A stretch of 40,724 bases of DNA from Polymyxa betae (taxonomy: Eukaryota; Endomyxa; Phytomyxea; Plasmodiophorida; Plasmodiophoridae), in the NCBI GenBank assembly GCA_003693705.1, contig RBZT01000788.1, positions 1,724-42,447 of the forward strand, given 5' to 3'. The translations under genes were made by a program, and so were the position numbers. The notes under the pieces are model-generated. The model was given only the letters and a program-made list of their open reading frames with translations, was not told the DNA's origin and did no database searches. This document shows, in pieces, positions 17,348-27,117 of this stretch. The stretch's first letter is position 1; each line of letters starts with the position of its first letter.

Positions 17348-18489
17348 CTTCTTGGGTGAGATAGAGACGTCGCTGGTCGTGCTCGCGCTCGACGCGCACT
17401 CCCAGAACGAAGGTCAGTGACTGCAGAGGCTTGATACTATACCGGTCTCTGAGCAGCTTGGCCAGTTTCTTGGCCGCGTCCGCGGTTGGTGCAGCAACGA
17501 CAAGATCGTCGACATAGACTCCAACGAACGTCTTGTTGTCCCCCTCGTTATTAACATAGAGGCAGGGCTCCGTCGCTGCCGATCGATAACCAATTTCCTT
17601 GAGGTAACGGTCCAAGTTCTTCCACCAGCATCGTCCTGATTGTTTTAGACCATATATGGACTTGCGTAATCGACAGACGAGCTCTTCTCCTTCTGGCCCT
17701 TGCTTTTCGAACCTTCAATCTGATGCATGTACAGTTCTTCCTCTAAGTCGCCGTAGAGGTACGCCGTGTCAACGTCCATTTGAACCAGATCAAAATCCAG
17801 TTCAGCAGACAGTGCGAACAAAACTCGAAGGGGCGGGAATGAGATGACTGGGGCATATGTCTCCCGGTAGTCGATGCCGTTCTTTTGGGTAAAGCCCCTT
17901 GCAACATATCGGGCTTTCTTGCGAACCATGGCACCGGTTTCGTCGGTCTTGAGCTTAAAGCACCATTTTCCTGTGATGGCGCGCCGTCCTGGAGGAAGGG
18001 GTACCAGCTGCCACGTATATTCTTCATCAGTGAGTCGAACTCGAACTGCATCGCAATTCGCCAATCTTTGTCGTTTAGGGCTTCTTCGACAGACGATGGT
18101 TCACGATCTATGCTGATAAAGGCTGAGTGTCCATCTTGTCTTCGAAAGTCTTCTGGCTCGAGGCGTTCGGGCGGCCGTCGGTTCCTTGCTGGCTGTCTTC
18201 GAGTTCCAACTCCGTTTACTTCCGCCTCGCTCTCTGATTCGCCGATGACTTCTGCAGTGTCACTTGTCGGATGGTTCTCCAAGCTTTCGGATTCTTCAAG
18301 GTCAGTGGATTCGGGAGCTTCTCCGCTTCCGTTGGTATTGTTCCGGGTCTCATCTTGCTGCACAGGTTCGACTGTCGGCAGACTGTACCTGCTCGGAACC
18401 TCGCTTTCGCTGGGCGTCTCTTCGACCGACTGCTTGCCGATACTCTTTCCCGGGAACCGGAATTCGTCGAAGGTGGTCGGTAGAGACAA
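17343..18489 (-). pseudogene. Copia-2 reverse transcriptase, 5' part
   Basis: A linker rich in Ser/Glu (18489-18100) precedes the RT. RT motifs are EYTWQLVPLPPGRRAITGKWCFKLK, VRKKARYVARGFTQKNGIDY, LVQMDVDTAYLYGDLEEELYM (18064-17645) and, after a frame change, YLKEIGYRSAATEPCLYVNN, KTFVGVYVDDLVVAAP (intact YVDD) and VLGVRVEREHDQRRLYLTQEAY. The frame stops at the Gypsy-1 insertion and resumes at 5599. One or two frameshifts precede the insertion point. Confidence 0.9.
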
Positions 18490-19197
18490 ACCTTCTCTTG
18501 GTGTCCATGTTCATCATTATGTGTCCTTTCTGGCCGTTCGCGTAACCCAGGAAGAGGCATTGCGACGCCTTGTAGTGCATTTTCTGACGCTTTTGCTTCG
18601 GCACCAGTGCGTATGCTTGACACCCAAACACTTTCAGGTGGCTAATGTCGGGCACCGTGCCGGTCCAAAGCTCATATGGCTAACGCCCGTCATTGGACTT
18701 CGAGGGGAGCCGATTCGTGATGTGAGCGCTTGTAGCCGCTGCGTATTGCCAATATTCCTCTGGCAGGTGGGCCGTTCTCAACATCGCTCTAGTAGAATCC
18801 ACCAAGGTGCGATTCTTTCTTTCCGCCACCCCGTTTTGCTGAGGACTATAGGGAACGGAAGTTAACAATTGAATTCCGTGCTTTGCCAGTTGGTTCTTAA
18901 CCTCGTTGGAGGTGAATTCCCCACCGTTATCCGCTCGAGTATTCGCGACTTTGTTTCCCGATTGGTTCTCAAAGTACTTGACGGCATTCATCAGATTCAC
19001 GATGGCGTCTGATTTCTTTTCGAGGAAGTATGCGACGTGTATCGGCTGTAATCATCGGTGACCGGCATGATGTAACGCGACCCTTGGATGCTTTTAACTT
19101 CCATAGGTCCGCAAAGGTCGACGTGAATCGTTCGTTCGGGCACCTTTTCGCGGTTCTGACTTCCTTTAGGATATGCTTTGTCGCTCTCCTTGGTCAA
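18350..19197 (-). pseudogene. Copia-2 integrase
   Basis: The frame from 19197 has RTIHVDLCGPMEVKSIQGSR (first Asp) and VTDDYSRYT. The frame from 19000 has NTRADNGGEFTSNEV (second Asp) and PYSPQQNGVAERKNRTL (Glu), followed by EEYWQYAAATSAHITNRLPSK. The frame from 18655 carries ISHLKVFGCQAYALVPKQKR and CLFLGYANGQKG, the usual copia integrase C-terminal region. The three frames indicate at least two single-base indels. Catalytic residues are intact. Confidence 0.9.
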
Positions 19198-20517
19198 CGT
19201 GCAAACGACGCATCCTTCTCGATCGTTAGACCAGCGGCCCGGCCGCTCTTGACCATGTCCGTCATGGAGTCGACGCTTGAGTGGCCGAGGCGCTCATGCC
19301 ATTTCTCTATCGTCACGTACGCGGACTCCTGCTGGTTGGCGAGCACATACATTCGTTCTCTCCGAGTTCCCTTGGCAATCGTCTTGCCCACTTTCATCAT
19401 TTTGCAGCCGCTTCTTGTGAACACCACTTCATCGACGTGACCAGTGTCGCATAAGGCCCCAACCGAAAGTATGTTTGCTTTGATATCTGGCACGATCAGG
19501 ACATTATCGACGTTTAGGTTACCGACTCGGAGGTTCCGGCAAACGCCGGCGGTCTTCAGGCTGGCGCCGTTGCCGACAATAACATTCCTCTGGTCCTTGC
19601 TGTCAACGATAGCTGACGTTGACATTGAAGCGCTAGCTGCGGAATCGATGATCCATCTTTCTTCGTCCGCGGGCCCCGATGTGAAGGCGCATAAAGCGAC
19701 GTGAGCCTCGTGCTGATCATCACCAGTCGTCTCTTTTGACAGTATACTCTTGCCTTTCCTTTTAGGTTTCTTGCATTCCGGATCATTCCGCCAGTGTCCC
19801 GTTTCTCCACAGTCGAAGCATTCACTCTTGGACTTGTTCACCTTCTTCGTCTTTCGATCCTTGGAGGCCGCTGCGACCTCGACGGCTTGTGTTTCGTCTT
19901 GCGCCAGGGTCTGATGGAACGTAAGAGCTTGTTTATGATGCTGTCCAGCTTCAGCATATCTTGATGGCCAAAACGAATTGACCGCTGCAAGGCTTTCATG
20001 GACGGCGGGAATCTCTCCAAGATGTATAGTGCCAGCTCGTCATCGTCGTAGGGTTTCCCCGCTGCTGCCAGAGCGTTCTGAGCTAACTTTATCTCGTCCA
20101 GGAATTTCGGGATCCCTGGCGCCGACTGCAAGCGGATGGCATGGAATCGTTCCCTCAGCGTGATGATATCGGTAGACACACGGCTCTCGTATAAGTCGCG
20201 AAGGTGGCTCCAGACGTGATTTGGTGTTGGGCAATGCATCGTCGGTATTCGGTGGTGCTCGTTCATGGAATTGTTCAGAGCGATATGGAGACCGCTCTGC
20301 CGTGCTTCCTGATCAGCGTTGACTTGAGCTGCTGACTCGTTCTCGTTGGCCGCATCTGTCGATTCGGGTCGGGTTGGAAAAATAAATCCATTACTCGTTG
20401 ATGTTTGGCCCATAGAATGTCGTCTGTCTTCCATAATTGCCAGTATTCTTTCCCTTTTAAGACGAATCGGCTGAGCACAAGCATCGTGGGAGCATCACCT
20501 CGAGATTGGGTCGCCAT
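19194..20517 (-). pseudogene. Copia-2 Gag and protease
   Basis: The likely start is ATG at 20517-20515 (MATQSRGDAPTM), just downstream of the primer site. It is followed by FVLKGKEYWQLWKTDD. A frame change near 20400 leads to the UBN2 Gag core (HVWSHLRDLYESR, RERFHAIRLQSAPGIPKF, ILERFPPSMKALQ), ending at 19838 in a shifted basic tail. The last frame (19841-19194) has CFDCGETGHWRNDPEC, a CCHC knuckle, the protease site RWIIDSAASASM, VLIVPDIKANILSVGAL and the pre-integrase motif WHERLGHSSVDSM. Confidence 0.9.
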
Positions 20518-20519
20518 TG

Positions 20520-20539
20520 GAGCTCCTGGGCCAATAGCC
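20520..20539 (-). promoter_or_regulatory. Copia-2 primer-binding site
   Basis: On the minus strand ...TTACATCA (LTR end)|GGCTATTGGCCCAGGAGC. It resembles the initiator tRNA-Met anticodon-arm site of Copia-1 with two differences in the 14-base core. Confidence 0.6.
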
Positions 20540-20717
20540 TGATGTAATAACGAATAGAAGGCCAAGTTCTAGAGTGTTTATTTTTATATGACAGCTGGCA
20601 ATAGGACGCATCCCAACTTCAAGAACCAAGCACCCTTAACGGGTGGCTGTCGGATCGCCTAAACCTGCCAGGGAGGCCACGCCATCGGGGTCGCGTTCGC
20701 CTGTCGCCATCAGTACA
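20540..20717 (-). repeat. Copia-2 5' LTR (outer boundary tentative)
   Basis: Ends ATTACATCA next to the primer site. It contains TATAAAAATA (about 20583-20593 reversed), a plausible TATA box. No second copy is found in the window, so the outer end is assigned only from TG...CA. Confidence 0.45.
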
Positions 20718-20761
20718 TAGGGTTTAGGGTTTCATGACTGGTCTTTATCATAGTTCATTAT

Positions 20762-20910
20762 GTCATCACTTGTCATCTTTTTTCATCTTCATCCAAAGGT
20801 CATCATTATCAGATCCGATCATCAAGTTCGTCATAAAAATTCATCTTTACTGTAAGTCATCGTAGCGCTATCATCGAGTTTCATCTATAATCATCTGTCA
20901 TCAGTCATCA
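20762..20910. repeat. TCATC short-motif cluster
   Basis: About 13 copies of TCATC (often GTCATC or TTCATC) lie in 150 bp at irregular 6-22 bp spacing, nearly all in the same orientation. The cluster lies between Copia-2 and the end of the Tnp2-like gene, where CACTA elements usually carry subterminal transposase-binding repeats. No element end could be fixed, so the role is inferred. The next about 150 bp to 21060 show no gene. Confidence 0.55.
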
Positions 20911-21059
20911 GTATCGTTAAAATTGGTCGAATATACTCTCTTCGATAAATTTAGTCAATATAATCGTGCTTATGATTAATCTCCAAACTATAAGCTAACA
21001 AACAGTTGTAACACTACCATTATGTCATAAAGCTATCGAAATGAGGCATTCCAATTGAA

Positions 21060-24000
21060 GATAACTATTACAGTACTGAAGCTGACTTACCGCTCAACGC
21101 CTTCATCAGAGTCTCATCGAACCCGTTATCCCGCAAATGCAGCATTAATCCCGAATGATATCGTTGGAAAAAAGAATTGGCTCAGTTAACAGCCGCGTTC
21201 AGTAAACGGCTCTGACATCTTGCAATTGAAGCTCTTAACACATTCACGATATTCGTCGATCTTAAGAAACAAGTCTTGGAGCAAACGTCCTTTTCAGTGT
21301 CAAATATATACTTGGGGTTAACCGGTTTGTTTACATACCGAGCTGCCAATCTGTAATTGCGAATCGATGCATTTTTGACTTCGATCTATCAAAAACGGTG
21401 TCTTCGTCCTCAGATGTTTGCCCAAATGTCCACAATCTATCGGAACCTGAAGAAAACTCATCGTGATATTGTAGCCTGAATAAATTCTCAATACGTTTCA
21501 TTAGATTGAAGGGATCCAAACCTAAAGCATGAGATAACAACTTCTTCTGAATAGTTGTTGATTATGTTCACCGATTGGCCTCTGGTTGCATGGCTCATGG
21601 ACTTCAACGGGCGCATGAATCGCTCCGACCAAAAGTTCCAAGCTGTACCTTTAAGAGGACCAAGATCTTGTAAAATGTGAGGAACAATATGAATAATAAA
21701 GTACACAGGGAGGGTCATTAGCATGCTCGGAACATTCTGCAAAGACATCAGTGATCGCATTTAGGGTGAGCAATATAGAAATACCTCCTCCAACAATGTA
21801 ATGGCCTCAATAATGGAGCTGTGAAGTTTGTGAAGCTGGGAACGCTTCATGGTCCAGCACAAGCTTCGGGACAAAACATCAAAAAACCCATATAGTGATT
21901 TTTCGAAGCGGCGGGCGTGAACGTTTTCGCGAAACAAACCTCTGGTCGGGTATTTGAACAACCCATGCATTAGCATGTGCCATTGGGAGTTCTTCACTAG
22001 CAGCTGAGGTTTTATGTAGGGATGGAACAACTCAGATTCTGTTTACAATATTACTTTCGATTTACATGTATTTGTATTGCTTACTTTCCGGATGGCGTAA
22101 GCTTTTTAACCGATCTGATATGATTTTTCTGCTTCCTGTAACCAACGCCCACTGCAGTTCTGAGTCTGGCTCCCATATTACATTGAGTCGGTTCAGTTTC
22201 TTCTCACACGCTCTGGCTTCATTATCGAATGCAAGTCCAGATCCTCCGCTTTCGCAATCAAGCGCTTCCACCAGAGTTTTGATGGCGTTCTGTAGAAGAA
22301 GTAATTCGTAAATGTGATTCATGTTCATTCATTGTCGGAGACTCACTCCCAAGTGATGCATAAAATCAGATTTGAACTGACGGCAAGGGTCCCACCCAGT
22401 GAATAATGAATCGGTTAGGGCGTCAACACCATATTGCCCTGGACCTGGTTTCTTGTAAGGGTGATTAGAATCGCCTGAGCAATCATAACATTTTAACCCA
22501 TGGCGAGCACTCTGTGTTCTTGTTTTCGAAACATGGAATCTTTTAAACCTGATCTTATCTTCTTCGTAGCGTACAGATGCGGTTCCTATGCGTGATAAGG
22601 GAAAATTTCCATACAAAAAGGATTCGAAACCAAACCAGCTTGTAGCAATTCGTCCTTGACCCAAAACGTTGGGAAAGGAGACTTTGCATGCAGCCCCAAA
22701 CAAGCAGGGATGGATATCTTCTTCCGGAGAGGGTTTGATGCTCGGACGAACCTAAAGGATCCTAGCCGACACGTTCGCTTATAACATCTCACTCCAACGA
22801 TCGAGCAGATGCATGCGCCATGAATACTTGACGATCCGGCCTTCATGACTGCTTTCGCAAAAACAGTTAAGTCTGCCATACTGCTCACCAACTTGATCTT
22901 AATCTAGCATTGCTTTTAGTATATGTAAAGCAGGTGAATTTGCACAAACGTACATTAATGAGGCGGTCACTAGATGCATCAAATATGGAGAGACCCCGAA
23001 CATCGATCATGTTCAATTCCTGAGCAATCAACCGAAAGAAAGCTTGGCTGGAAAAATATGATGATGATGTCATCAAAATAGAGGACGGCTTGCAGCGAGC
23101 GGAAGACGGCAATGTAAGATAAGAGAAGAGATGAGGCCAAATCGAAATCTTCGACGAGTCATGAACCCGAGACCCATCGTAGCAATTGGAAAGGGCGAGA
23201 AAACAAGATCTCTTTCCTGTCAATTCAATAAAAATTCAGGATCTTATGCCATTCCATTTGTACCGGATCTTGCACTATGTTATTTTTCTTTCAAATGAAA
23301 TGGAGCATAAACGTCATAGAATAAGTCACCATGAATCCAGTCGGTCATGACCTCTTCCTTCTTTTTCGTTGTAGCATACTCTTCTACAGCAATATCGATC
23401 TCATCGAATCCCGACCAAAACAGTTCACCAAAGGCAGCGAAGGCAAATCGGATCTTTAGCGAGTTTTCAGCTGTTCACTAGATACAAATGTGTAGCACAT
23501 ACCTGAATATCATACGAAATTGGCCAGTAAAGAAACGTTCGTGCATTCTGTCTTGGAATGTGGCAGAAACGCCATTCTTCTGCAGTCTCCAGGTCAAGAG
23601 CGAAAATACAATGCCCATCTGGACATGAGTACAAAAGCATCGGCTTGAACTGAAGAATATATCTCTTAGAATCGAAACTTTCGCTTGTTTCCATGTTTCT
23701 GGGAAGTTGTTGTAAAGAGAAATTACTTCTGCTGTCATCGGATCTGTTGATGTTGACATTTCCAGAAGGTAAGATGACAGCAATTCATCGAAATTTTTCT
23801 TGTTGACGCCCGATCGCAGAAGCTGGTCGGAGAACTGCATGATTTTGATTTTGATCTTCTCCAGGTGAACAGCGGTCTCAACACCCAGCTCGTGCATTTG
23901 GTTTGCTCTTGTAATGGAAGAACTTCGCAGCATTGCTCGAGCCATATTCATAGTCTGAATAATATGGATATCAAATTTAAATTCAAGATCGTCAGTAGAA

Positions 24001-24422
24001 ACGAAATCGTTTTCTTGGTCCTCAAGCTTTGTGCTGTGATCATCGACATTGCTTGACCTACCAGAGTCATCCGCAGTACTGAGACTTTCAAGTTCGCTCG
24101 AGCTTGGTGTTGGTTCCACCTCAGAAAGTATTGCATCTTCGTTCACCCGGATCTCCTGATCTTCGCTGGCGTTGCTGCGATTTGAACAAGGGTTTACATC
24201 CAAATCTGGACCATCGTCAAACGGAGCATGGAAATCACAATCATTTGAAGATAATGACTGGATGGATGAAACATCATCTAATTGTTGGTCGTCCAAATTG
24301 ACATCGTCAATTTTGTGCTTTTGGAAAGTGTATGGATGGACGAGTCTCCCCGTGCAGCGATGAGATCTACAGAAGCACTTCCTTTTCTTTCCATTGCTCG
24401 TGCGATGATTATTTCTTTGCAT
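21060..24422 (-). CDS. Tnp2-like (CACTA/EnSpm-type) transposase gene with at least eight short introns
   Basis: N-terminal Cys/His segment KRKCFCRSHRCTGRLVH and an acidic region, then ILQFKPMLLYSCPDGHCIF, FLALSNCYDGSRVHDSSKIS (first Asp), KISIWPHLFSYLTLPSSAR, DLTVFAKAVMKAGSSSIHG, FPLSRIGTASVRYEED, FKSDFMHHLG (the D-x-MH box) and the DUF4218-like FIIHIVPHILQDLGPLKGTA and RPLKSMSHATRG. Introns placed by frame and GT..AG on the minus strand: 23665-23726, 23454-23502, 22904-22953, 22752-22792, 22290-22346, 22039-22084, 21737-21784 and 21290-21338. Two joints are less clear: around 23223-23345 (a donor at CATG/GTGACT would fit) and near 21545. Without those doubts the frame is open throughout. The end near 21060-21200 is tentative. 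Confidence 0.75.
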
Positions 24423-24493
24423 GGTAATGGCTTTGTTGCTGTTATTGTTTCAGGTGATTAGGAGAGTGTCGCAATAATGTACCAAGGGCAATC

Positions 24494-25588
24494 TTAGTTC
24501 AGATATTTTTGAAGAAATAAACAGGATTTATTGATCAGGACCTCGTTTTTTTGGGTGTCATTCCCCTCTTTCCATCGCTTTTCCAGATGCGATATTAACT
24601 CGTTTCGTGCGCGTTGACCTCGGCGGTTGGTGTTGATATCAAACCCCGAATAGTCACTCTTTTCTTGGTGCAGAAACTCCTCGTAGACCGATTTCAGCAT
24701 CAACCCGAGAGCGTCTTTAGGAAAATTGTATGCAGCGCCACCGTCCTGTCCTGGATTGGACTCCAACAACTGAAGCTTCATGTTTTGGCGGCTTCCTTCG
24801 CCTTCATATCGGTACACTTGTCAAGAAGTTCTATTGGCGAGAGATCAGGATCACAACAGAAGCCAGAAATACTGACACAACAATTTACCGCTGCGAGCAA
24901 ACTCTAATGTGGCTTGGGTTGCCGGAAACCGTATATTGATCTCATGCAGCAGCTTCTCAGCGTCCGAATCAATTGTCTCCCGAAACATGCTAAAAAGGAT
25001 ATCATTAACGAACATTTAGAATCATGATCAAGAAGTCATGCAACTTTTTGAAAGCGATCTGATCACGAAGTAATTGGCGCATGAGCATTCGCTCAGGCGT
25101 CATTGACTGTGGAGTTTTCTCCTGAGTTTTTCCAACATTGCAACAGTGAACAATCCTCTTTTAGGATTATCTCTCCACAGGTGCCGTGGCCAGTATGCGT
25201 CTCGCTCTTCCGAAAGCTCTGTTCCATCAACGTCCGTTCTTTTCCGCTTGCCTGATTATCAACGATTAAGCAAAATATAGATCGATACTGAATCATTCTT
25301 ACATCTGGTGTCAGCTTTGTAACGAAGATCTGCAAGCGATGCGATAAATCTAAGGCCTTTTACTAGGACTTCTTGGTTAGATGAGTTCGTATTAACAGAC
25401 GGAACGTTCTTGTCCACCAACAATCGCGTTACTGCAACAGCTCTCTCAACGTCGAGATTAACGTTATTACCATGGACAATCTCGCAATGGGCACGACCAT
25501 CATCTTCTTTCGGAAGAAGAATCTCTCGTGATACTGGGATTGATCCTACAAAGAAGAAGACCACCGATCCTGGAGCAGTAGTATCCAT
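24494..25588 (-). CDS. Unidentified gene upstream of the Tnp2-like transposase (possible second CACTA protein)
   Basis: ATG at 25588 opens MDTTAPGSVVFFFVGSIPVS and continues ERAVAVTRLLVDKNVP and LVKGLRFIASLADLRYKADT. An intron 25252-25302 (GTAAGA...AATCAG, 51 nt) joins to RKRTDVDGTELSEERDAYW. Further down, 24817-24494 encodes QLLESNPGQDGGAAYNFPKD, LGLMLKSVYEEFLHQEKSDY and RNELISHLEKRWKEG before a stop. The joints at about 25120 and 24830-24890 are not resolved, so a frameshift may be present. I recognise no domain. Same strand and immediate proximity to the transposase suggest an accessory protein of the same element; that is inference. Confidence 0.45.
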
Positions 25589-25612
25589 TTCAACAATCAG
25601 CTGTGTTTGAGG

Positions 25613-26814
25613 CTTCCGACGGTCAGTTTTGCCCAGAAGAGAATTTCCAAATTTCCATGCAATTTATACGCGATTACAAAAACATCGAATTATTGTATCG
25701 CTGTTGTACTGTTCCTGAATAATGTTAGCGGCAAACTTTTTAGAATCGAGATGTTGTCGATATCAAATTATGCGCAATATTTCGTCGCAGTAATATACAT
25801 CAACTCTCGCAACATAGAGATCCAGTGTCGCAAAAAACGTACTAGTGGAAGATGAGACATTGCAATTGGTACGATCTCCGTACGGACACCGGGCACTGCG
25901 ATGCTCGTCTCCATTCAATCTCTTCCTTCTTTCATGATGCTGAATTGCCCTAGGCGCTGCGTCTGTCCTGACCCCAATCCCAGTTATGACTCCAGATGAC
26001 GTGGCAGCACTAGGCTTATACAACAACCCCAGCATACGGCCCTGAGTGATTGCGGGTGCTTGATACCGGAGTCTGGGTGTGCCGAAGTAACAGAGCTCTA
26101 GTTGTTTCAAGAGATGAAATGTACGGCTCTCGGGCACCGAGGCCGGTCGCCTAAAATAACGGATGACCTCTCATTTTCTTTCTGTCGCTCATTTCGAACT
26201 GTGGCCGGTGTAAAGCCAGCTCACTATTTTCGCGTGTGGACGATAAGAGGGTGGCTGGTATTCCGATGTCTCTAAACTCAAGTGTAAAATCCGAACGGCC
26301 CGAATGAGGGTGCTTAATACAGGTGGATCTTGGGTGCTGTAGGAAACAGCTGCATAGTAACATATTACCCGGTGTACCGCTCGTGCATTTCGAGGGCCTG
26401 TATCCTGAAATAATGGATGATTCCGGGTAACGGTTACGTCCTGATTATGTCTCGCGCGTGTGAGTTTCAAGAATCATCCCATTGTATTCCAGTTGGCTTA
26501 GCCGGTAAAATTCATTTGTATTGTTATTCTGGATTTCGTATTGTTTTCTGTGCACATAAAGTTGTGTGTCTCCATTCGATCACTGCTTTTGAATTGAGGG
26601 AAAGCTGCGATAGATACCGAGGTGGAGCATTTGCTGCTCTAATTAACCTTATATTAATTAGTTCATACTGTCATGAATAAAACAAAGAATCTGTATTTAC
26701 AAACTCGAATACTGCTCACTTCCTTTTCAAGAAAATTCGCATCCGTTTTAGCTGCATAAATCATTATCCTGCCATTTCATGCCACTTTTAAAACCTGAGA
26801 ATGTAGTCATTGCT
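25613..26814. other. 1.2 kb without a supportable gene
   Basis: Only short, mutually overlapping open frames on both strands occur, none with a recognisable motif. The region separates divergent genes (minus-strand gene ending its 5' side at 25588, plus-strand gene from about 27118) and could hold promoters. It contains no CACTA terminus or inverted repeat that I can pair. Confidence 0.5.
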
Positions 26815-27116
26815 ATCCTTTTGCAAGCGAATTGAATTTGCGAAAAAGTGCACAGGTTCCTGCGAAATTCTGCAGAGCTTTGCTTTTACAAGCAAACGAA
26901 ATCTGCGAATGCACGCACTTGTTTCCGCGATATTATGCGCTGTTATGCTATTTTAAGCGAATTCAATCTGCGAAAGCTCGCAAAGTTTCCTGCGAAACTA
27001 TGCGCTGCTACGCGTTTGCAAGAGATTTGTATTTGCGAATCCGCGCACTTGTTCTGCGAAATAATGCGTGTCCCTGCGAAATACATCACTAAAATTCGCA
27101 GGCACCTAATCGCAGA
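26815..27116. repeat. Degenerate 65-66 bp tandem repeat, four to five units
   Basis: Units start at about 26834, 26899, 26965 and 27030 with AAT(T/C)TGCGAA and share GC.CGCACTTGTT(T)CTGCGAAA, then TATGCGCTG.TA, then TTTGCAAGCGA. A partial unit (CCTTTTGCAAGCGAATTG) precedes the first. TGCGAA is the most frequent hexamer, and its complement TTCGCA appears on both sides (about 26731 and 27095). All units remain open in two plus-strand frames, but the 65/66/65 period argues for a DNA rather than a protein repeat. Confidence 0.75.
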
Positions 27117-27117
27117 A

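Larger units (their letters stand above)
17348..20717 (-). mobile_element. Copia-2, main part of the oldest Ty1/Copia element in the nest
   Basis: Minus-strand Ty1/Copia element with 5' LTR, primer site, Gag, protease, integrase and RT in order, cut by Gypsy-1 in RT. Its 3' end is at 5175-5599. It hosts Gypsy-1 directly and, through that, Copia-1 and Harbinger-2; its 3' flank hosts hAT-1. RNase H is missing. The outer LTR boundary near 20717 (TGTACTGATGG on the minus strand) is a guess from TG...CA ends only. Confidence 0.85.

Noticed and set aside
17885-18865. 326-codon plus-strand open frame
   Set aside because: It is antisense to the Copia-2 RT/integrase linker, has no recognisable motif, and the minus strand explains the same bases fully.
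20718-20735. Telomere-like TAGGGTTTAGGGTTT (and TTTTAGGGTTAGGG near 30190)
   Set aside because: Only two units in each case. The second lies in the coding tail of Gypsy-3 integrase. Too short for a telomere or interstitial telomeric array.
21011-21022. CACTACC at 21014 as the CACTA terminus of the Tnp2-like element
   Set aside because: No matching GGTAGTG end with a 3-bp duplication could be found in the right half of the window.
21305-21320. GGTTAACCGG at 21307 as part of a hAT-1 relative
   Set aside because: A single motif copy inside a predicted intron of the Tnp2-like gene, with no inverted-repeat partner.
26217-26230. CACTATTTTCG at about 26220 as an alternative CACTA terminus
   Set aside because: Orientation is wrong for the right end and no partner was found.
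25763-26470. Two minus-strand open frames (124 and 93 codons)
   Set aside because: Overlapping frames without motifs, Cys/His patterns or intron joints; composition looks random.
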